Shown one piece after another: positions 8,081 to 17,537 of a stretch of 64,000 bases of DNA. Every line of letters begins with the position of its first letter. Position 1 is the stretch's first letter. The stretch spans positions 1 through 64,000 of the forward strand of contig NZ_JACDNP010000002.1 of the NCBI RefSeq assembly GCF_013839425.1, read 5' to 3'. Below the pieces are notes generated by a model. That model was given only the letters and a program-made list of their open reading frames with translations, was not told where the DNA came from and made no database searches. A program made the translations under genes and the position numbers. Source of the DNA: Halorhabdus salina. GTDB taxonomy: Archaea; Halobacteriota; Halobacteria; Halobacteriales; Haloarculaceae.

Positions 8081-8248
8081 TACGAGCGGGCGGCTGACAG
8101 TCTCACGTCACCCGGCGGCGTGGTGGGACGTGCATGGGCACGACCGCCGGTGAGTCTCGGCCATCGCCGTCACCGACGACAGTCATCTCTCGACGGATCG
8201 ATGCTACGAGTGACACAATGTGGAGTACAAAACCGAAGAGAGACAGCG

Positions 8249-8734
8249 TCAGGCAGACGCAGCCACGGAAGCGTCCAGGGTCGCCTCGATGTCGTCGCCG
8301 ATCTCCTGGATCAGCGTCGGCACCGCTTCACTCACGGCGTCGGTCATCCCCTCGCCGTACTCGAAGGGGTTCTCGACCTCGATAGCGAAGATGGTGATTT
8401 CGGGCATGGATTGGCCCATCGCCTCGCCCAGCGTCTGGAGCGTCCCAAGCCCGACGTTGTGGGTCGCCAGCCCACCCGAATCGTCGCCGGGTTCGACCTC
8501 GCTCGGGGAGAACTCGTAGTACTCACCGGGCGTGCCCCCGTCGGTCTTGATCGCGTCGACCAGGAACACCTGATCGTAGCCGCTGAGTTCCTGGATGAGC
8601 ATCAGCCGGCCGGAGGTGTAGGTCTCGACGTCGATATCGTCGTCAAAGCGGTCTGCAAGCGCGTCGGTCACTTCCAGCCCGACCACGTCGTCGCGCTTGA
8701 TGTCGTTGCCCAGACCGAGTAGCAGTGCATCCAT
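8249..8734 (-). CDS. Hydrogenase maturation protease
   Basis: A 161-residue member of the HycI/HyaD/HoxW peptidase family (M52). N-terminal LLLGLGNDIKRDDVVG carries the GxGN and D motif; a second acidic residue lies in the segment VFLVDAIKTDG, and the conserved His is in LATHNVGL. These residues bind nickel in the immature large subunit, after which the enzyme trims its C-terminal tail. It is the last gene of the hydrogenase operon, 33 bases after the large subunit, which does carry a cleavable 23-residue tail. The other hyp maturation genes are not in this window. Confidence 0.93.
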   Translation of the reverse strand: MDALLLGLGNDIKRDDVVGLEVTDALADRFDDDIDVETYTSGRLMLIQELSGYDQVFLVDAIKTDGGTPGEYYEFSPSEVEPGDDSGGLATHNVGLGTLQTLGEAMGQSMPEITIFAIEVENPFEYGEGMTDAVSEAVPTLIQEIGDDIEATLDASVAASA

Positions 8735-8767
8735 GAGTGGAGTTTGGTGTCCGTTGTCCGTCCGCTC

Positions 8768-10186
8768 TCAGCGGCTGATCTCGTCGAGCGTCTCGCCGTC
8801 CTGTTCGAGAGTCACTTCCAGGGGCATCTCGCCGATGGAGTGGGTCGAACACGAGAGACATGGGTCATAACACCGGATGACGCTCTCCATCTTGTTGAGA
8901 ATGCCCTCCGGGATCTCCGGGCCGTCGATGAACGTCTCGGCGGCGGAGGTGACGCCCTGGTTCATCGCGCCGTTGTTGTGCGTCGTGGCAACGATGAAGT
9001 TGGCATCCTCGACGATCCCGCCGTCGTCGATCGTGAACTCGTGGATGAGTGTGCCACGCGGGGCCTCGATGACGCCGACGCCCGTGCCGGCTTTCGGCGT
9101 TGTCTGGACGTTCGTCATGCCCTCGTAGACGTCGTCGTCTTCGAGCAGTTCCTGGATGCGCTCAACACAATGCAACATCTCGATGAGGCGCGCCCAGTGG
9201 TAGTAGGTAGATCGCTCGTGGACGGCACCGTCGGCGGCATCCATAAACTCGACCCACTCCTCGCGGGCCTGCGGGGTTGAGATGTCGTCGACAGCGTTCA
9301 AGCGGGCCAGTGGGCCAACGCGGTACTGGCCGTCCTCGAACCCGTGGTCCTTGTAGTAGGGGAACTTGAGGTAGCTCCACTCCTTTGCGCGCTCGGCGAT
9401 GATGTCACGATAGTCGCCGTCGTCGATTTCCTCAAGACCGTCACCCGCCTCGTCGACAAGTCGAATGTCTCCGTCGTAGTGTTCAAGGCCACCCTCCTCA
9501 GTCACCAGTCCCATGTACCCGGTCGGATACGTTGCATAATCCAGCGTGTCCGGATCCATGTCCGCGAAGATATCCTGCAGCAGATCGATCGTCTCTCGGA
9601 GATATTCGGGGAGGGGCTGGCTCTCCTCGAGTAACTCCTCGCCGTCCTCGCGGTCGAGGGTGTTCGAGACGCCACCCGCCACGGCGAAGTCGGGGTGAAC
9701 CTTCTTCTCGCCTAAGGCGGCGATGACGTTCTGGCCGAAACTCCGTAGGTCGATCCCGCGTTCGGCCAGCTGTGGGTTCTCCTCCAAGACGCCCTCGATG
9801 TTGCGCTCGGCGGGATCGGCGTCGTAGCCGAGCACCAGATCGGGACTGGAGAGGTAGAAAAAGCTCAAGGCGTGGCTCTGGAGGACCTGGCCCATGTGGA
9901 GCAGCTCTCGGAGCTTGTGGGCACTCTCGGGAACGTCGGCATCCATGACGTCGTCGGCGGCTTTGGCCGCGGCCAACTGGTGGCTGACCGGACAGATGCC
10001 ACAGATGCGGGCGGTGATCTCGGGCATTTCCCAGATCGGGCGACCCTCGACGAACTCCTCGAAGCCACGGAATTCCGTGACGTGGAACTGTGCATCCTCG
10101 ACACTCCCCTCGTCGTCGAGATGGATGGTGATCTTGCCGTGCCCCTCGACGCGCGTGACCGGATCGATGACTTCCTTCTTGCTCAT
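8768..10186 (-). CDS. hoxH: [NiFe]-hydrogenase large (catalytic) subunit, group 3
   Basis: 472 residues. The four nickel-iron ligands are present: [10 protein letters not shown] near the N-terminus (Cys62, Cys65) and DPCLSCSTH near the C-terminus (Cys443, Cys446). The His is followed by 23 residues, the peptide normally removed by the adjacent protease. Absence of membrane anchors and the soluble diaphorase partners place it with cytoplasmic group 3 enzymes (HoxH, MvhA, HydL types). It would reversibly oxidise H2. It lies 12 bases after the small subunit in a six-gene operon read leftward. Exact subgroup needs a phylogeny. Confidence 0.95.
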   Translation of the reverse strand: MSKKEVIDPVTRVEGHGKITIHLDDEGSVEDAQFHVTEFRGFEEFVEGRPIWEMPEITARICGICPVSHQLAAAKAADDVMDADVPESAHKLRELLHMGQVLQSHALSFFYLSSPDLVLGYDADPAERNIEGVLEENPQLAERGIDLRSFGQNVIAALGEKKVHPDFAVAGGVSNTLDREDGEELLEESQPLPEYLRETIDLLQDIFADMDPDTLDYATYPTGYMGLVTEEGGLEHYDGDIRLVDEAGDGLEEIDDGDYRDIIAERAKEWSYLKFPYYKDHGFEDGQYRVGPLARLNAVDDISTPQAREEWVEFMDAADGAVHERSTYYHWARLIEMLHCVERIQELLEDDDVYEGMTNVQTTPKAGTGVGVIEAPRGTLIHEFTIDDGGIVEDANFIVATTHNNGAMNQGVTSAAETFIDGPEIPEGILNKMESVIRCYDPCLSCSTHSIGEMPLEVTLEQDGETLDEISR

Positions 10187-10198
10187 TGTTGTCCCTCG

Positions 10199-10771
10199 TT
10201 AGTCGTACTGCAGTTTGTCGCCTTCGATCTCGGGGGTCTCCCCGCGAGCCAGCGCTTCGAGGCTCTCTTTCATGACCTCGGCGTCGGGCGGACACCCAGG
10301 CACGTAGACATCGACGTCGATGTACTCATCGAGCGGCCGGGCGTCTTCGAGTAGTTCGGGGACGCCCTCGTCGTCACCGAAAGGCACCTCGCTCTCGTCG
10401 TCGGCCTTCTCCGCAAAGGTCGCTTCTAACATTTCGTCGCGATCCTGGTAGTTGCGCAGCGACATGATCCCGCGCAGTGCAGCACAGTCGCCCCAGGCGA
10501 CGACCGTATCGCAGTTCTCACGGAGTTCCTCGGCGACCTCGACGTTTTCCTCGTTGGTGACGACGCCCTCGGCGATGCCGACGTCGGCCTCCGGGACGCC
10601 CTTCTCGTCGACGATCATGTGACTGGCAACGATGTCGACCTCTTCAACGAGGTCAATTAGCCCGTGATCGACGTTCAAGAACTCCATATGACAACCCGAA
10701 CAGCCGCCCAGACACACCGTCGCGACGGTCGTCCGGTCGTCCTGTGTGTCGACCTCAGCTTGTGCGCTCAT
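10199..10771 (-). CDS. hoxY: [NiFe]-hydrogenase small subunit
   Basis: 190 residues, close to HoxY/HydS length and lacking the extra C-terminal cluster domain and Tat leader of membrane-bound enzymes. The proximal [4Fe-4S] ligands are visible: CLGGCSGC (Cys20, Cys24, Cys27 region), the Cys in [10 protein letters not shown], and the Cys in [10 protein letters not shown]. It passes electrons between the nickel-iron site and the NuoG-like subunit. Its start overlaps the stop of that upstream gene by four bases (ATGA), indicating coupled translation. A long acidic insertion (about residues 120-145) is a halophilic trait. Confidence 0.93.
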   Translation of the reverse strand: MSAQAEVDTQDDRTTVATVCLGGCSGCHMEFLNVDHGLIDLVEEVDIVASHMIVDEKGVPEADVGIAEGVVTNEENVEVAEELRENCDTVVAWGDCAALRGIMSLRNYQDRDEMLEATFAEKADDESEVPFGDDEGVPELLEDARPLDEYIDVDVYVPGCPPDAEVMKESLEALARGETPEIEGDKLQYD

Positions 10772-12618
10772 GCGGCCACCTCCTGTAGGTCCGCGAGAAG
10801 CTCGCGGTCTGAATCGATCTCTCCGCGAGGGTCGAGGACGCGTTCGATTGCGCGGTCCTCGCCATCGGCGTCGACGATCGTTCCCTCGCGCTCGAACCAG
10901 TCCAGGGCTGGAATTACGACGTCGGCGATCTCCGTCAGGGCCGACGCACGGGTCGCGTGGACGATCGCGGTGTCGGCCTCGCGGGCAAGCTCGATCGACC
11001 GATCGAGATCATCGTCGCGGTCGTCGGCGGCCAGCAGGTACGCAACGTCGGCGTCCGTCTCGAGGTCGTCGGTCGGGACGTTCGCGACTGCGCTATTTCT
11101 TCCCGGCCCGAGGCTGAGAACCTCGTTGTCGCTGGTTGCCGCGAGACCGAAGATGTCGACCATCGTCTCGGCGTCCTCGACCGCGGGACCGAGAACGAAC
11201 GTCGCGTCCCCGGACAGCTGGAGAGAGACATCGACGATGTCCTCGACGGTCCCATCGGCGAGTGCCTCGGTACCCCCCTCGAAGACGTCGGTCACCTGCT
11301 CGGTTACCGTCGCAGCCGGGGCCGCAAGTTCGATCGAGTGATCGGCGAACCGTTCGAGGCGATCCTCGCCGTCGTCGATTGTGACCAGCGTCGTCTCGCC
11401 GTTGGCCGCCCGGCGGACGTATGAGGCGACGACTGGATGGCTTTCGACGATTCCCGTATCGTAGACCACCAGCGTGTCACTGTCCTCGAGATCGTGCAGC
11501 GAGTCGACGAGGAGGTCGGCCGTCTCGACGTCGAGTTCCGCTTCGAGCGCCGAGAGAACCTCCGATTCGAGTGTGGCACGTTCGGCCCCGGGAATCTCCA
11601 GGCTGGCGTCGTACGCCGCGAGTGCCTCGGAAAACGCCTCTAGGGTCTCGGTCGGTAGGCGATCGGAGGCGAACGCGTTGACCCCGTTTGCCCCGGCCAA
11701 GGTGGCACTGGCCCGATCGATCGCGTCTTCGAGACTGACCGTCTCGCCGTCGACCTGTGGCTCGACGAGCCGCTCGCGACCGTCGGCGAGCAATTCGAAG
11801 CGCCCCATCTCACACAGCTGGCCGTCGGCCGGGCCGTCCTCGTTGCCTTCGATCTTGACGATCCGCCCGGAGTTGGTGTACACGTCGAGTTCACAGCCGA
11901 CCGAACACTCACTGCAGGTCGTCGTCTCGACCTCGCAATTGCGCTCACGGCCCTTATACGCCGACAGCGGGCTGTACAACGCGCCGGTGGGGCACGCTTG
12001 CACGCAGGACCCACAGGAGACACAGGACGACTCGCCAAGCGAGACATCGTCGTCGACGACGATCGTCGTCTCCCGGCCACGGTTCCCGAAGTTCAGCGTG
12101 CCGTTGCCGACGATCTCGTCGCACGTCCGGACGCAGCGACCGCAGCTGATGCAGCGGTCGAGATCCATCGTGATGTATTCGTTCGAAGCGTCCGGCTCGA
12201 TGTCCGGATACTCGAGGGGAACGCGACTGCTGTCGAGGCCGGCCCGGTTGAACATGTCCTCGAGTTCGCAGTCGCCCTCCATTTCGCAGTACATGCAGTA
12301 GTGGTTCTGATCGGCGAACATCATCTCAAGCATCGTTCGCCGGTGGGTCCACAGCTCGTCAGTTTCGACGGAGATCTCCATGCCGTCCTGGGCAGCCGTC
12401 GTGCAGGCGGTCTCGTTGCGCTCGCCGTCGACCTCGACCAGGCACATCCGGCAGGCCCCGACGTTCGAGAGGTTCGCGTGTTCACACAGCGTCGGGATAT
12501 CGATGTCAGCCTCCTTGGCTGCCTCCAGAATCGTCTGTCCGTCGCGTGCCTGTACCTCCTGGCCGTCAATTTCGAGAGTGACGCCCGTCTCGGCCTCACT
12601 CTGGGTTGCCTTGCTCAT
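10768..12618 (-). CDS. NuoG/HoxU/HydA-like iron-sulfur subunit of the hydrogenase
   Basis: 616 residues. Domains in order: plant-type [2Fe-2S] ferredoxin (Cys in TLCEHANLSNVGACRMC and later TACTT), His-Cys cluster (HYCMYC with EGDC), two [4Fe-4S] sites (CISCGRCVRTC and CVSCGSCVQAC), then a NuoG/formate-dehydrogenase-like cluster (CSECSVGC...LCEMG) followed by about 330 residues resembling a decayed molybdopterin-oxidoreductase fold. HoxU proper stops after the first 240 residues, so this is the longer NuoG- or HydA-type. It would wire the NADH module to the hydrogenase small subunit. Only four bases separate it from the upstream NuoF-like gene. Confidence 0.9.
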   Translation of the reverse strand: MSKATQSEAETGVTLEIDGQEVQARDGQTILEAAKEADIDIPTLCEHANLSNVGACRMCLVEVDGERNETACTTAAQDGMEISVETDELWTHRRTMLEMMFADQNHYCMYCEMEGDCELEDMFNRAGLDSSRVPLEYPDIEPDASNEYITMDLDRCISCGRCVRTCDEIVGNGTLNFGNRGRETTIVVDDDVSLGESSCVSCGSCVQACPTGALYSPLSAYKGRERNCEVETTTCSECSVGCELDVYTNSGRIVKIEGNEDGPADGQLCEMGRFELLADGRERLVEPQVDGETVSLEDAIDRASATLAGANGVNAFASDRLPTETLEAFSEALAAYDASLEIPGAERATLESEVLSALEAELDVETADLLVDSLHDLEDSDTLVVYDTGIVESHPVVASYVRRAANGETTLVTIDDGEDRLERFADHSIELAAPAATVTEQVTDVFEGGTEALADGTVEDIVDVSLQLSGDATFVLGPAVEDAETMVDIFGLAATSDNEVLSLGPGRNSAVANVPTDDLETDADVAYLLAADDRDDDLDRSIELAREADTAIVHATRASALTEIADVVIPALDWFEREGTIVDADGEDRAIERVLDPRGEIDSDRELLADLQEVAA

Positions 12619-12622
12619 ACTA

Positions 12623-14512
12623 TCACGTCCTCATGTCGATGGCGTCGGTCGGACATGCCTCGACGCACTGTCCACAGCCGATACAGGTCTCGGGATCGAT
12701 CGAGTGTGCCTCGCCTGGGTCGCCGGCAATAGCGTCGACCGGACAGACGTCCACACACTGCTGGCAGCCGACACAGTCCTGGGCGGCGATCTTGTAGGTG
12801 CCCGCGTGGTCCCCACCGCCGATCTCACACTCTCCGGCAGGACACTCGTCGTCGTAGATGTGGGCCTCGTACTCATCGCGGAAGTGCTCGAGCGTACTCA
12901 ACACCGGATTGGGTGCCGTCTGGCCCAGCCCACACAGAGAACTCTCGGCGATCGTCTCGCCGAGTTCCTCTAAGCGATCGATATCGCCGGGTTCGCCCTC
13001 GCCGTCGGTGATCCGCTCGAGGATACGCAACATCTTGTGGGTCCCGATTCGGCAGGGTGGACACTTCCCGCAGGACTCGTCCTGGGTGAAATCGAGGAAG
13101 AACCGCGCGACATCGACCATACAGGTCTCGTCGTCCATAACGACCAGCCCACCCGAACCGAGCATTGCACCAACCTCCTGTAAGGAGTCAAAGGTGACCG
13201 GCATATCCAGGTGTTTCTCGGCGAGACAGCCACCGGATGGACCGCCGATCTGGACCGCCTTGAACTCCTTATCGCCCTCGATGCCGCCGGCGACGTCGAT
13301 GATCTCCTGAAGGGTCAGCCCCATCGGAATCTCCATCAGCCCCGTCGCCGAGCAGTCCCCGGAGACCGCGAAGGTCTTGGTCCCCGGGCTGTCCTCGCTA
13401 CCGTACTGTTTGAACCACTCGGCACCGTTATTGATGATCAGCGGGACGTTCGCCAGCGTCTCGACGTTGTTGATTGTCGTCGGCTTATCCTCGAGACCGG
13501 ACTGGGCGGGATAGGGTGGACGCGGTGACGGTCGACCAGCCCCGCCTTCGATAGAGGACATCAGGGCCGTCTCCTCACCACAGACGAACGCACCGGCCCC
13601 CTTCTCGACCTCGAAGTCGAAGTCAAAGCCGGTTCCCATGATGTTCGTCCCGAGGTAGCCCGCCTCGTAGGCGTCTTCGATTGCCTGCTGGATGCGGTCG
13701 ACCGCAAGCGGGTACTCCGCCCGGAGGTAGATGATGCCCTCGTTGGCACCGGTGGCGTACCCGGCGATGACCATCCCTTCGATGACGCGGTGGGGATCGC
13801 CCTCGACCAGACAGCGATCCATGAACGCTCCGGGGTCGCCCTCGTCACAATTGGCGATGACGTACTTCTCGCTCGCGTCCTCCTGATGGGCGAACATCCA
13901 CTTGTTACCGGCCGGGAACCCACCGCCACCACGGCCTCTGAGACCCGCATCTTGAACCTCTCCGTAGACATCTTCGGGGTCCATCTCAGAGAGGACCGTC
14001 TGCATCGCCTCGTAGCCGCCAGTGGTCTTGTACTCCTCGACACTCTCGGGATCGATGCGGCCACAGTTGCCCAAAGCGAGACGCTTCTGTTCGGAGTAGA
14101 ACGGGATATTGTCGGTCCGTGACTGTCGGGCCCCAGTCTCGTCCTCGAAACAGAGTTCCTCGATGACCTCGCCGTTCCGGATTGTCTTCTCGACAATGTC
14201 CTCGACATCGTCGACGCCCACCTGCGTGTAGAGGACGTTCATCGGGTCGATGCGGACGAGCGGTCCGAGTTCACAGAAACCGTGACAGCCGCTCTTTTTG
14301 GGCTCGATACCGAGTTCCTCGTGATCGATGTCGCCCTCGCTCCAGGAGAGAGCGACATTCTCGGTGCCGTCGAGAGCGCCGATCTGCTCGCGGAACGCCT
14401 CGTACACTTCGTCAGATCCAGAGGACATACACCCGGTTCCCTGGCAGATGACGATACGGATCTGTCCATCGACGGTATCGACTTCGGTCGGACGCTGAAG
14501 AACTTCAGCCAT
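12623..14512 (-). CDS. NuoF/HydB-like NADH- and FMN-binding subunit with C-terminal ferredoxins
   Basis: 629 residues. An N-terminal thioredoxin-like [2Fe-2S] domain (CQGTGC and GCHGFC) precedes the NuoF core: GLRGRGGGGFPAGNKW (NADH site), NCDEGDPGAFMDR (FMN site), and the [4Fe-4S] ligands SCGKCPPC plus LCGLG. The C-terminus adds CPAGEC and two [4Fe-4S] motifs, CVGCQQCVDVCP and CIGCGQCVEACP. Plain complex I NuoF and HoxF lack these terminal ferredoxins; HydB and HndC of electron-bifurcating enzymes have them. It would exchange electrons between NAD(H), flavin and possibly ferredoxin. Starts three bases after the NuoE-like gene. Confidence 0.92.
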   Translation of the reverse strand: MAEVLQRPTEVDTVDGQIRIVICQGTGCMSSGSDEVYEAFREQIGALDGTENVALSWSEGDIDHEELGIEPKKSGCHGFCELGPLVRIDPMNVLYTQVGVDDVEDIVEKTIRNGEVIEELCFEDETGARQSRTDNIPFYSEQKRLALGNCGRIDPESVEEYKTTGGYEAMQTVLSEMDPEDVYGEVQDAGLRGRGGGGFPAGNKWMFAHQEDASEKYVIANCDEGDPGAFMDRCLVEGDPHRVIEGMVIAGYATGANEGIIYLRAEYPLAVDRIQQAIEDAYEAGYLGTNIMGTGFDFDFEVEKGAGAFVCGEETALMSSIEGGAGRPSPRPPYPAQSGLEDKPTTINNVETLANVPLIINNGAEWFKQYGSEDSPGTKTFAVSGDCSATGLMEIPMGLTLQEIIDVAGGIEGDKEFKAVQIGGPSGGCLAEKHLDMPVTFDSLQEVGAMLGSGGLVVMDDETCMVDVARFFLDFTQDESCGKCPPCRIGTHKMLRILERITDGEGEPGDIDRLEELGETIAESSLCGLGQTAPNPVLSTLEHFRDEYEAHIYDDECPAGECEIGGGDHAGTYKIAAQDCVGCQQCVDVCPVDAIAGDPGEAHSIDPETCIGCGQCVEACPTDAIDMRT

Positions 14513-14514
14513 GG

Positions 14515-15087
14515 TCAGTCACCACTCTCGTTGTATTCCTCGATGATCGTCTCGGCATCGTCAGGTTCGATCGGACCGTGGACATCGTCGTCGACAGTGA
14601 CGACCGGTGCGAGTCCACACGCTCCGACACACCGGACATGCTCGATCGTGAACGACCCGTCGTCGGTGACCTCGTCGAGGCCCACGCCGAGTTCGTCCTG
14701 CAGTTCCTCGGAGACCTCGTCGGCCCCCGCTACGTGACAGGCCGTGCCGGTGCATACCCGGACGCTGTAGTCGCCCCGCGGCTCGAGGTGGAACTGCGAG
14801 TAAAAGGATGCCGTACTGTAAATGTCGGCGAGGGACTTCTCACAGTGACGGGCGATCAGTTCGAACGCGAACTTCGGGAGGTAGCCGTACTCGTCTTGTA
14901 CCTGTTGGAGTGCCGGAATGACACCGCGTTTCTCGGGGCGGACGTCCGTGAGAATCGCCTCAACCGTCTCGATCTCATCGTCACAGACGTCTTCGACCCC
15001 GGCATCGGCCGGAATGATGTCCGAATCAGTCCCAGATTCGGACTCGCCCGACCGCAACGATTGCTTGACGCGTTCTAGCGTTGCCAT
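14515..15087 (-). CDS. NuoE/HydC-like [2Fe-2S] subunit, first gene of the hydrogenase operon
   Basis: 190 residues. A helical N-terminal part (GVIPALQQVQDEYGYLPKFAFELIA) leads into a thioredoxin-like [2Fe-2S] domain with ligands in VCTGTACHVAG and RCVGACGLAPVV, the NuoE signature. It assists the NADH-oxidising subunit. ATG 15087 is chosen over an upstream ATG because it begins the typical family-like segment MATLERVKQSL and leaves room for a promoter. Homologous to HoxE, NuoE and HydC. As the promoter-proximal gene it sets expression of the operon. Confidence 0.92.
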   Translation of the reverse strand: MATLERVKQSLRSGESESGTDSDIIPADAGVEDVCDDEIETVEAILTDVRPEKRGVIPALQQVQDEYGYLPKFAFELIARHCEKSLADIYSTASFYSQFHLEPRGDYSVRVCTGTACHVAGADEVSEELQDELGVGLDEVTDDGSFTIEHVRCVGACGLAPVVTVDDDVHGPIEPDDAETIIEEYNESGD

Positions 15088-15147
15088 ATAGGAGAGAATT
15101 ACCGGTACGTCCTGTAAAGGAATGTACCGTATTCTCACTCCATGAAA

Positions 15148-15161
15148 ACATATATATTAGA
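15148..15161 (-). promoter_or_regulatory. Likely promoter of the hydrogenase operon
   Basis: On the minus strand TCTAATATATATGT forms a strong TATA box about 60-75 bases before ATG 15087, which would give a leader of about 35 bases. The surrounding 200 bases up to 15349 are AT-rich and non-coding, suitable for regulation of an anaerobic operon. No clear palindrome was found here. Confidence 0.55.
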
Positions 15162-15349
15162 ATGTGATGGACTGGTCGTGATTCAGCAGCTATCGAATAC
15201 ATTACGTTACGTTACTTCCGTGAATGCCGATTTCGAACCAATATAGACATCAAAATTGCGTTTCGAAAAGCACTATTGAACAATTCTCGACACCGACGCA
15301 GAGTATTGGTGGGAAAAAGCGTTAAACGGGTTCCGCGAGAAGCGGGTCC

Positions 15350-16348
15350 ATGCCGCCGTCTGACCGCGTTCTCGCGCTGACTGGGTTGTTCATCGTAATG
15401 GGATCACTTGCGATGGTCACGTTGTGGAGCGTCTTCGGGACAGTCTTTTTCGCGATTACGGTCGCGTACGTGCTGTACCCAGTCCGTCGCCGACTCGCCA
15501 ACAGAGGGGTCCGGCCCCGGATGGCTGCAGGACTCAGTACGGTGGTGGCCTTTGTCGTGGCATTGGGCGTCTTCACACCCCTGGGATATGCGGTATACGT
15601 CCGCCGATCCGCCTTTTTCGGGCTGATCGAGGATCTCCCGCAGGAGTTTTCGATCACTGTGCTGGAGATGAGCCATACGTTCACGGTGACGACGATAATC
15701 GACGCCGTTCAGGAGACGGCGACGACGATGGCACTCGATGCGGCAGGGGCCGCGCCCGTACTCGCGTTGAAGTTCTTCCTGTTTGTCCTGTTGGTGTACG
15801 CGTTACTGCTGAAACCGACACTGCCGGCCAAGGCCGTCCACCAGACGGTCCCGCCCGCCTATCACGATATCTTCGAAGCCTTACACGAGCGGCTTCGAGA
15901 TACACTCTACGGGCTGTACATCCTCCAAGGTGCGACGGGCGTCGGGACCTTTCTGATTGCCTTGCCTGTGTTCTTCCTCCTTGGCTACGACGCCACCGTC
16001 ACGCTGGCTGTCCTGAGCGGCGTCCTGCAGTTCGTCCCGATCATCGGGCCAAGCGTCCTAATCGGCATCCTGGTCGTCACTGAAGTCCTCGCCGAGAACG
16101 CCGTCCAGGGAATGGTAGTCGGGACGATCGGCCTCGTCTTTATCGCGGGCCTGCCGGATCTCATCGTTCGCCCGCGCCTCTCGGCAATCGCCGCCGATCT
16201 CCCCGGGAGCCTCTATTTCATCGGGTTCACCGGCGGCATCCTCACGATGGGTGCGATCGGGATCATCGCCGGACCGGTTGTGGTGGCACTGTTTGCCGAG
16301 TCAGTCGAACTGCTAGCCAGTGAACAACAGTCAGCTACCCACGCTTAA
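15350..16348 (+). CDS. AI-2E family permease (PF01594-type membrane protein)
   Basis: 332 residues with seven to eight hydrophobic segments: an N-terminal pair (LTGLFIVMGSLAMVTLWSVF, FFAITVAYVLYPVRR), a segment near residue 60, and a C-terminal group including LQFVPIIGPSVLIG and LPGSLYFIGFTGGILTMGAIGIIAGP. The VPIIGP and GIIAGP motifs are characteristic of this family, which includes the TqsA and YdiK exporters and a sodium/proton antiporter. The substrate here is unknown. Monocistronic, divergent from the hydrogenase operon. Confidence 0.85.
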   Translation: MPPSDRVLALTGLFIVMGSLAMVTLWSVFGTVFFAITVAYVLYPVRRRLANRGVRPRMAAGLSTVVAFVVALGVFTPLGYAVYVRRSAFFGLIEDLPQEFSITVLEMSHTFTVTTIIDAVQETATTMALDAAGAAPVLALKFFLFVLLVYALLLKPTLPAKAVHQTVPPAYHDIFEALHERLRDTLYGLYILQGATGVGTFLIALPVFFLLGYDATVTLAVLSGVLQFVPIIGPSVLIGILVVTEVLAENAVQGMVVGTIGLVFIAGLPDLIVRPRLSAIAADLPGSLYFIGFTGGILTMGAIGIIAGPVVVALFAESVELLASEQQSATHA

Positions 16349-16397
16349 TGGGGAAGGCTTGTGGGTAGACACCCGTTCTGCCGACACTTGACATTCT

Positions 16398-16417
16398 CCT
16401 CCGCCTTCAGGCGGAGG
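16398..16417. repeat. Perfect hairpin resembling an IS200/IS605-type element end
   Basis: CCTCCGCC-TTCA-GGCGGAGG forms a perfect 8-bp stem with a four-base loop, preceded by TTGACATTCT and followed by GATCCC. This composition closely resembles terminal hairpins of IS200/IS605/IS1341-type elements and of haloarchaeal palindrome-associated elements. No TnpA or TnpB gene is present nearby, so it is either a solitary remnant, a non-autonomous element, or a shared terminator for the two convergent genes around it. Confidence 0.5.
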
Positions 16418-16496
16418 GATCCCGTATAACTGTCGGACGCCACGTCAGTCGCGTGCACGGGTATCACACCGTGCCAGCTAGGCTGCAACGGCCGGC

Positions 16497-17273
16497 TTAC
16501 TCGACAGTCTCGATCGGTTCGCCCGCGGCCTCCCACTCAGTGAGACTCCCCTCGTAGAACGCGAGATCCCGATAGCCCAGGTGTCGGAGGACAACGTACG
16601 TGTGACTGATCCGCCGAGCCGTGTTGCAGTAGAGGACGATCCGCTTCTCGGGCGTGATCCCCTTCGCTTCGAGGATTGTCTCGATCTCGTCGTCGGGTTT
16701 GATGGCGCGCGTGTCGTCGTCGACGAGATCGCGCCAGTCCAGTTGCACGGCACCCGGGATATGACCCGCCTCGTACTCCCCGGGTTCGCGCGTGTCGACA
16801 ATCACGGCGTCGGTGTCGAGCGCCGTGACGACAGCCTCGCGATCGACCAGCGGCGTCTCGGACGGCCGCTCGATCGTGTAGTCGGTCGCCGAGACGTCGG
16901 GCACGTCATCGGTCGTGGGTCGCTCCCGCTGCCAGGCGCTGAAGTCGCCGTCCAGCAGGTGGAGGCGGTCAGGATTGTGACCGTACAACTCCGCAGTTAC
17001 GAGCAATCGAGCGGCAAAGACGCCGTGAGTGTCGTCATAGGCGACGATATCATCGCTTGGTGTGATGCCTGCCGCAGAGAGCAGGTCGGCGAAGACGTCC
17101 TCGCCGGGGAGCATTCCTTCGTCGCCGTCCTCGGCGCGAAACGAGTCAAAGGGGATCGACACGGCCCCCGGAAGATGGCCGATACCCTCATACTCCCAGG
17201 CGTCCCGGACGTCGACGATCGTCACGGCATCGCGTCGGTCGGCCAGCCAGGACCCAGAGACGATATCAGTCAT
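16497..17273 (-). CDS. Thiosulfate sulfurtransferase (two-domain rhodanese)
   Basis: 258 residues with two rhodanese domains. The C-terminal domain holds the catalytic loop CNTARRI with the persulfide-forming Cys; the N-terminal domain has Asp at the equivalent place (YDDTHG) and is inactive, as usual. It transfers sulfane sulfur from thiosulfate or a similar donor to a thiophilic acceptor. I chose ATG 17273 because the residues before it are basic and unlike the rest. The gene is divergent from a second rhodanese gene with 264 bases between. Confidence 0.9.
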   Translation of the reverse strand: MTDIVSGSWLADRRDAVTIVDVRDAWEYEGIGHLPGAVSIPFDSFRAEDGDEGMLPGEDVFADLLSAAGITPSDDIVAYDDTHGVFAARLLVTAELYGHNPDRLHLLDGDFSAWQRERPTTDDVPDVSATDYTIERPSETPLVDREAVVTALDTDAVIVDTREPGEYEAGHIPGAVQLDWRDLVDDDTRAIKPDDEIETILEAKGITPEKRIVLYCNTARRISHTYVVLRHLGYRDLAFYEGSLTEWEAAGEPIETVE

Positions 17274-17537
17274 TGGGAGTGCTTGGCCGCCCCGCGGTTT
17301 GAACGTGTGGGCGCCATCCCTGGCTGCCAGTGCTCCGAGGTAGCGACATTCCTTGCTGGTTTCGGCTGTTCGGACACCCACCAGTTACCGGACCATCGCG
17401 TCGGGTGGCGATTACACGCACCGCTGTCTCGGCTGTCGGCCGCCAGACGGCAAGACCTGCCCCTAAGGCCAACGAGTGGCCGTACCTGCCGATACGTCAG
17501 CGGCTTTATGCGTGTGGGTAGTAGGGATGGTTGCACT

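Noticed and set aside
16581-17537. Long upstream extension of the second rhodanese
   Set aside because: It runs antisense through the first rhodanese gene and the shared promoter region; ATG 17538 with its TATA box is the sensible start.
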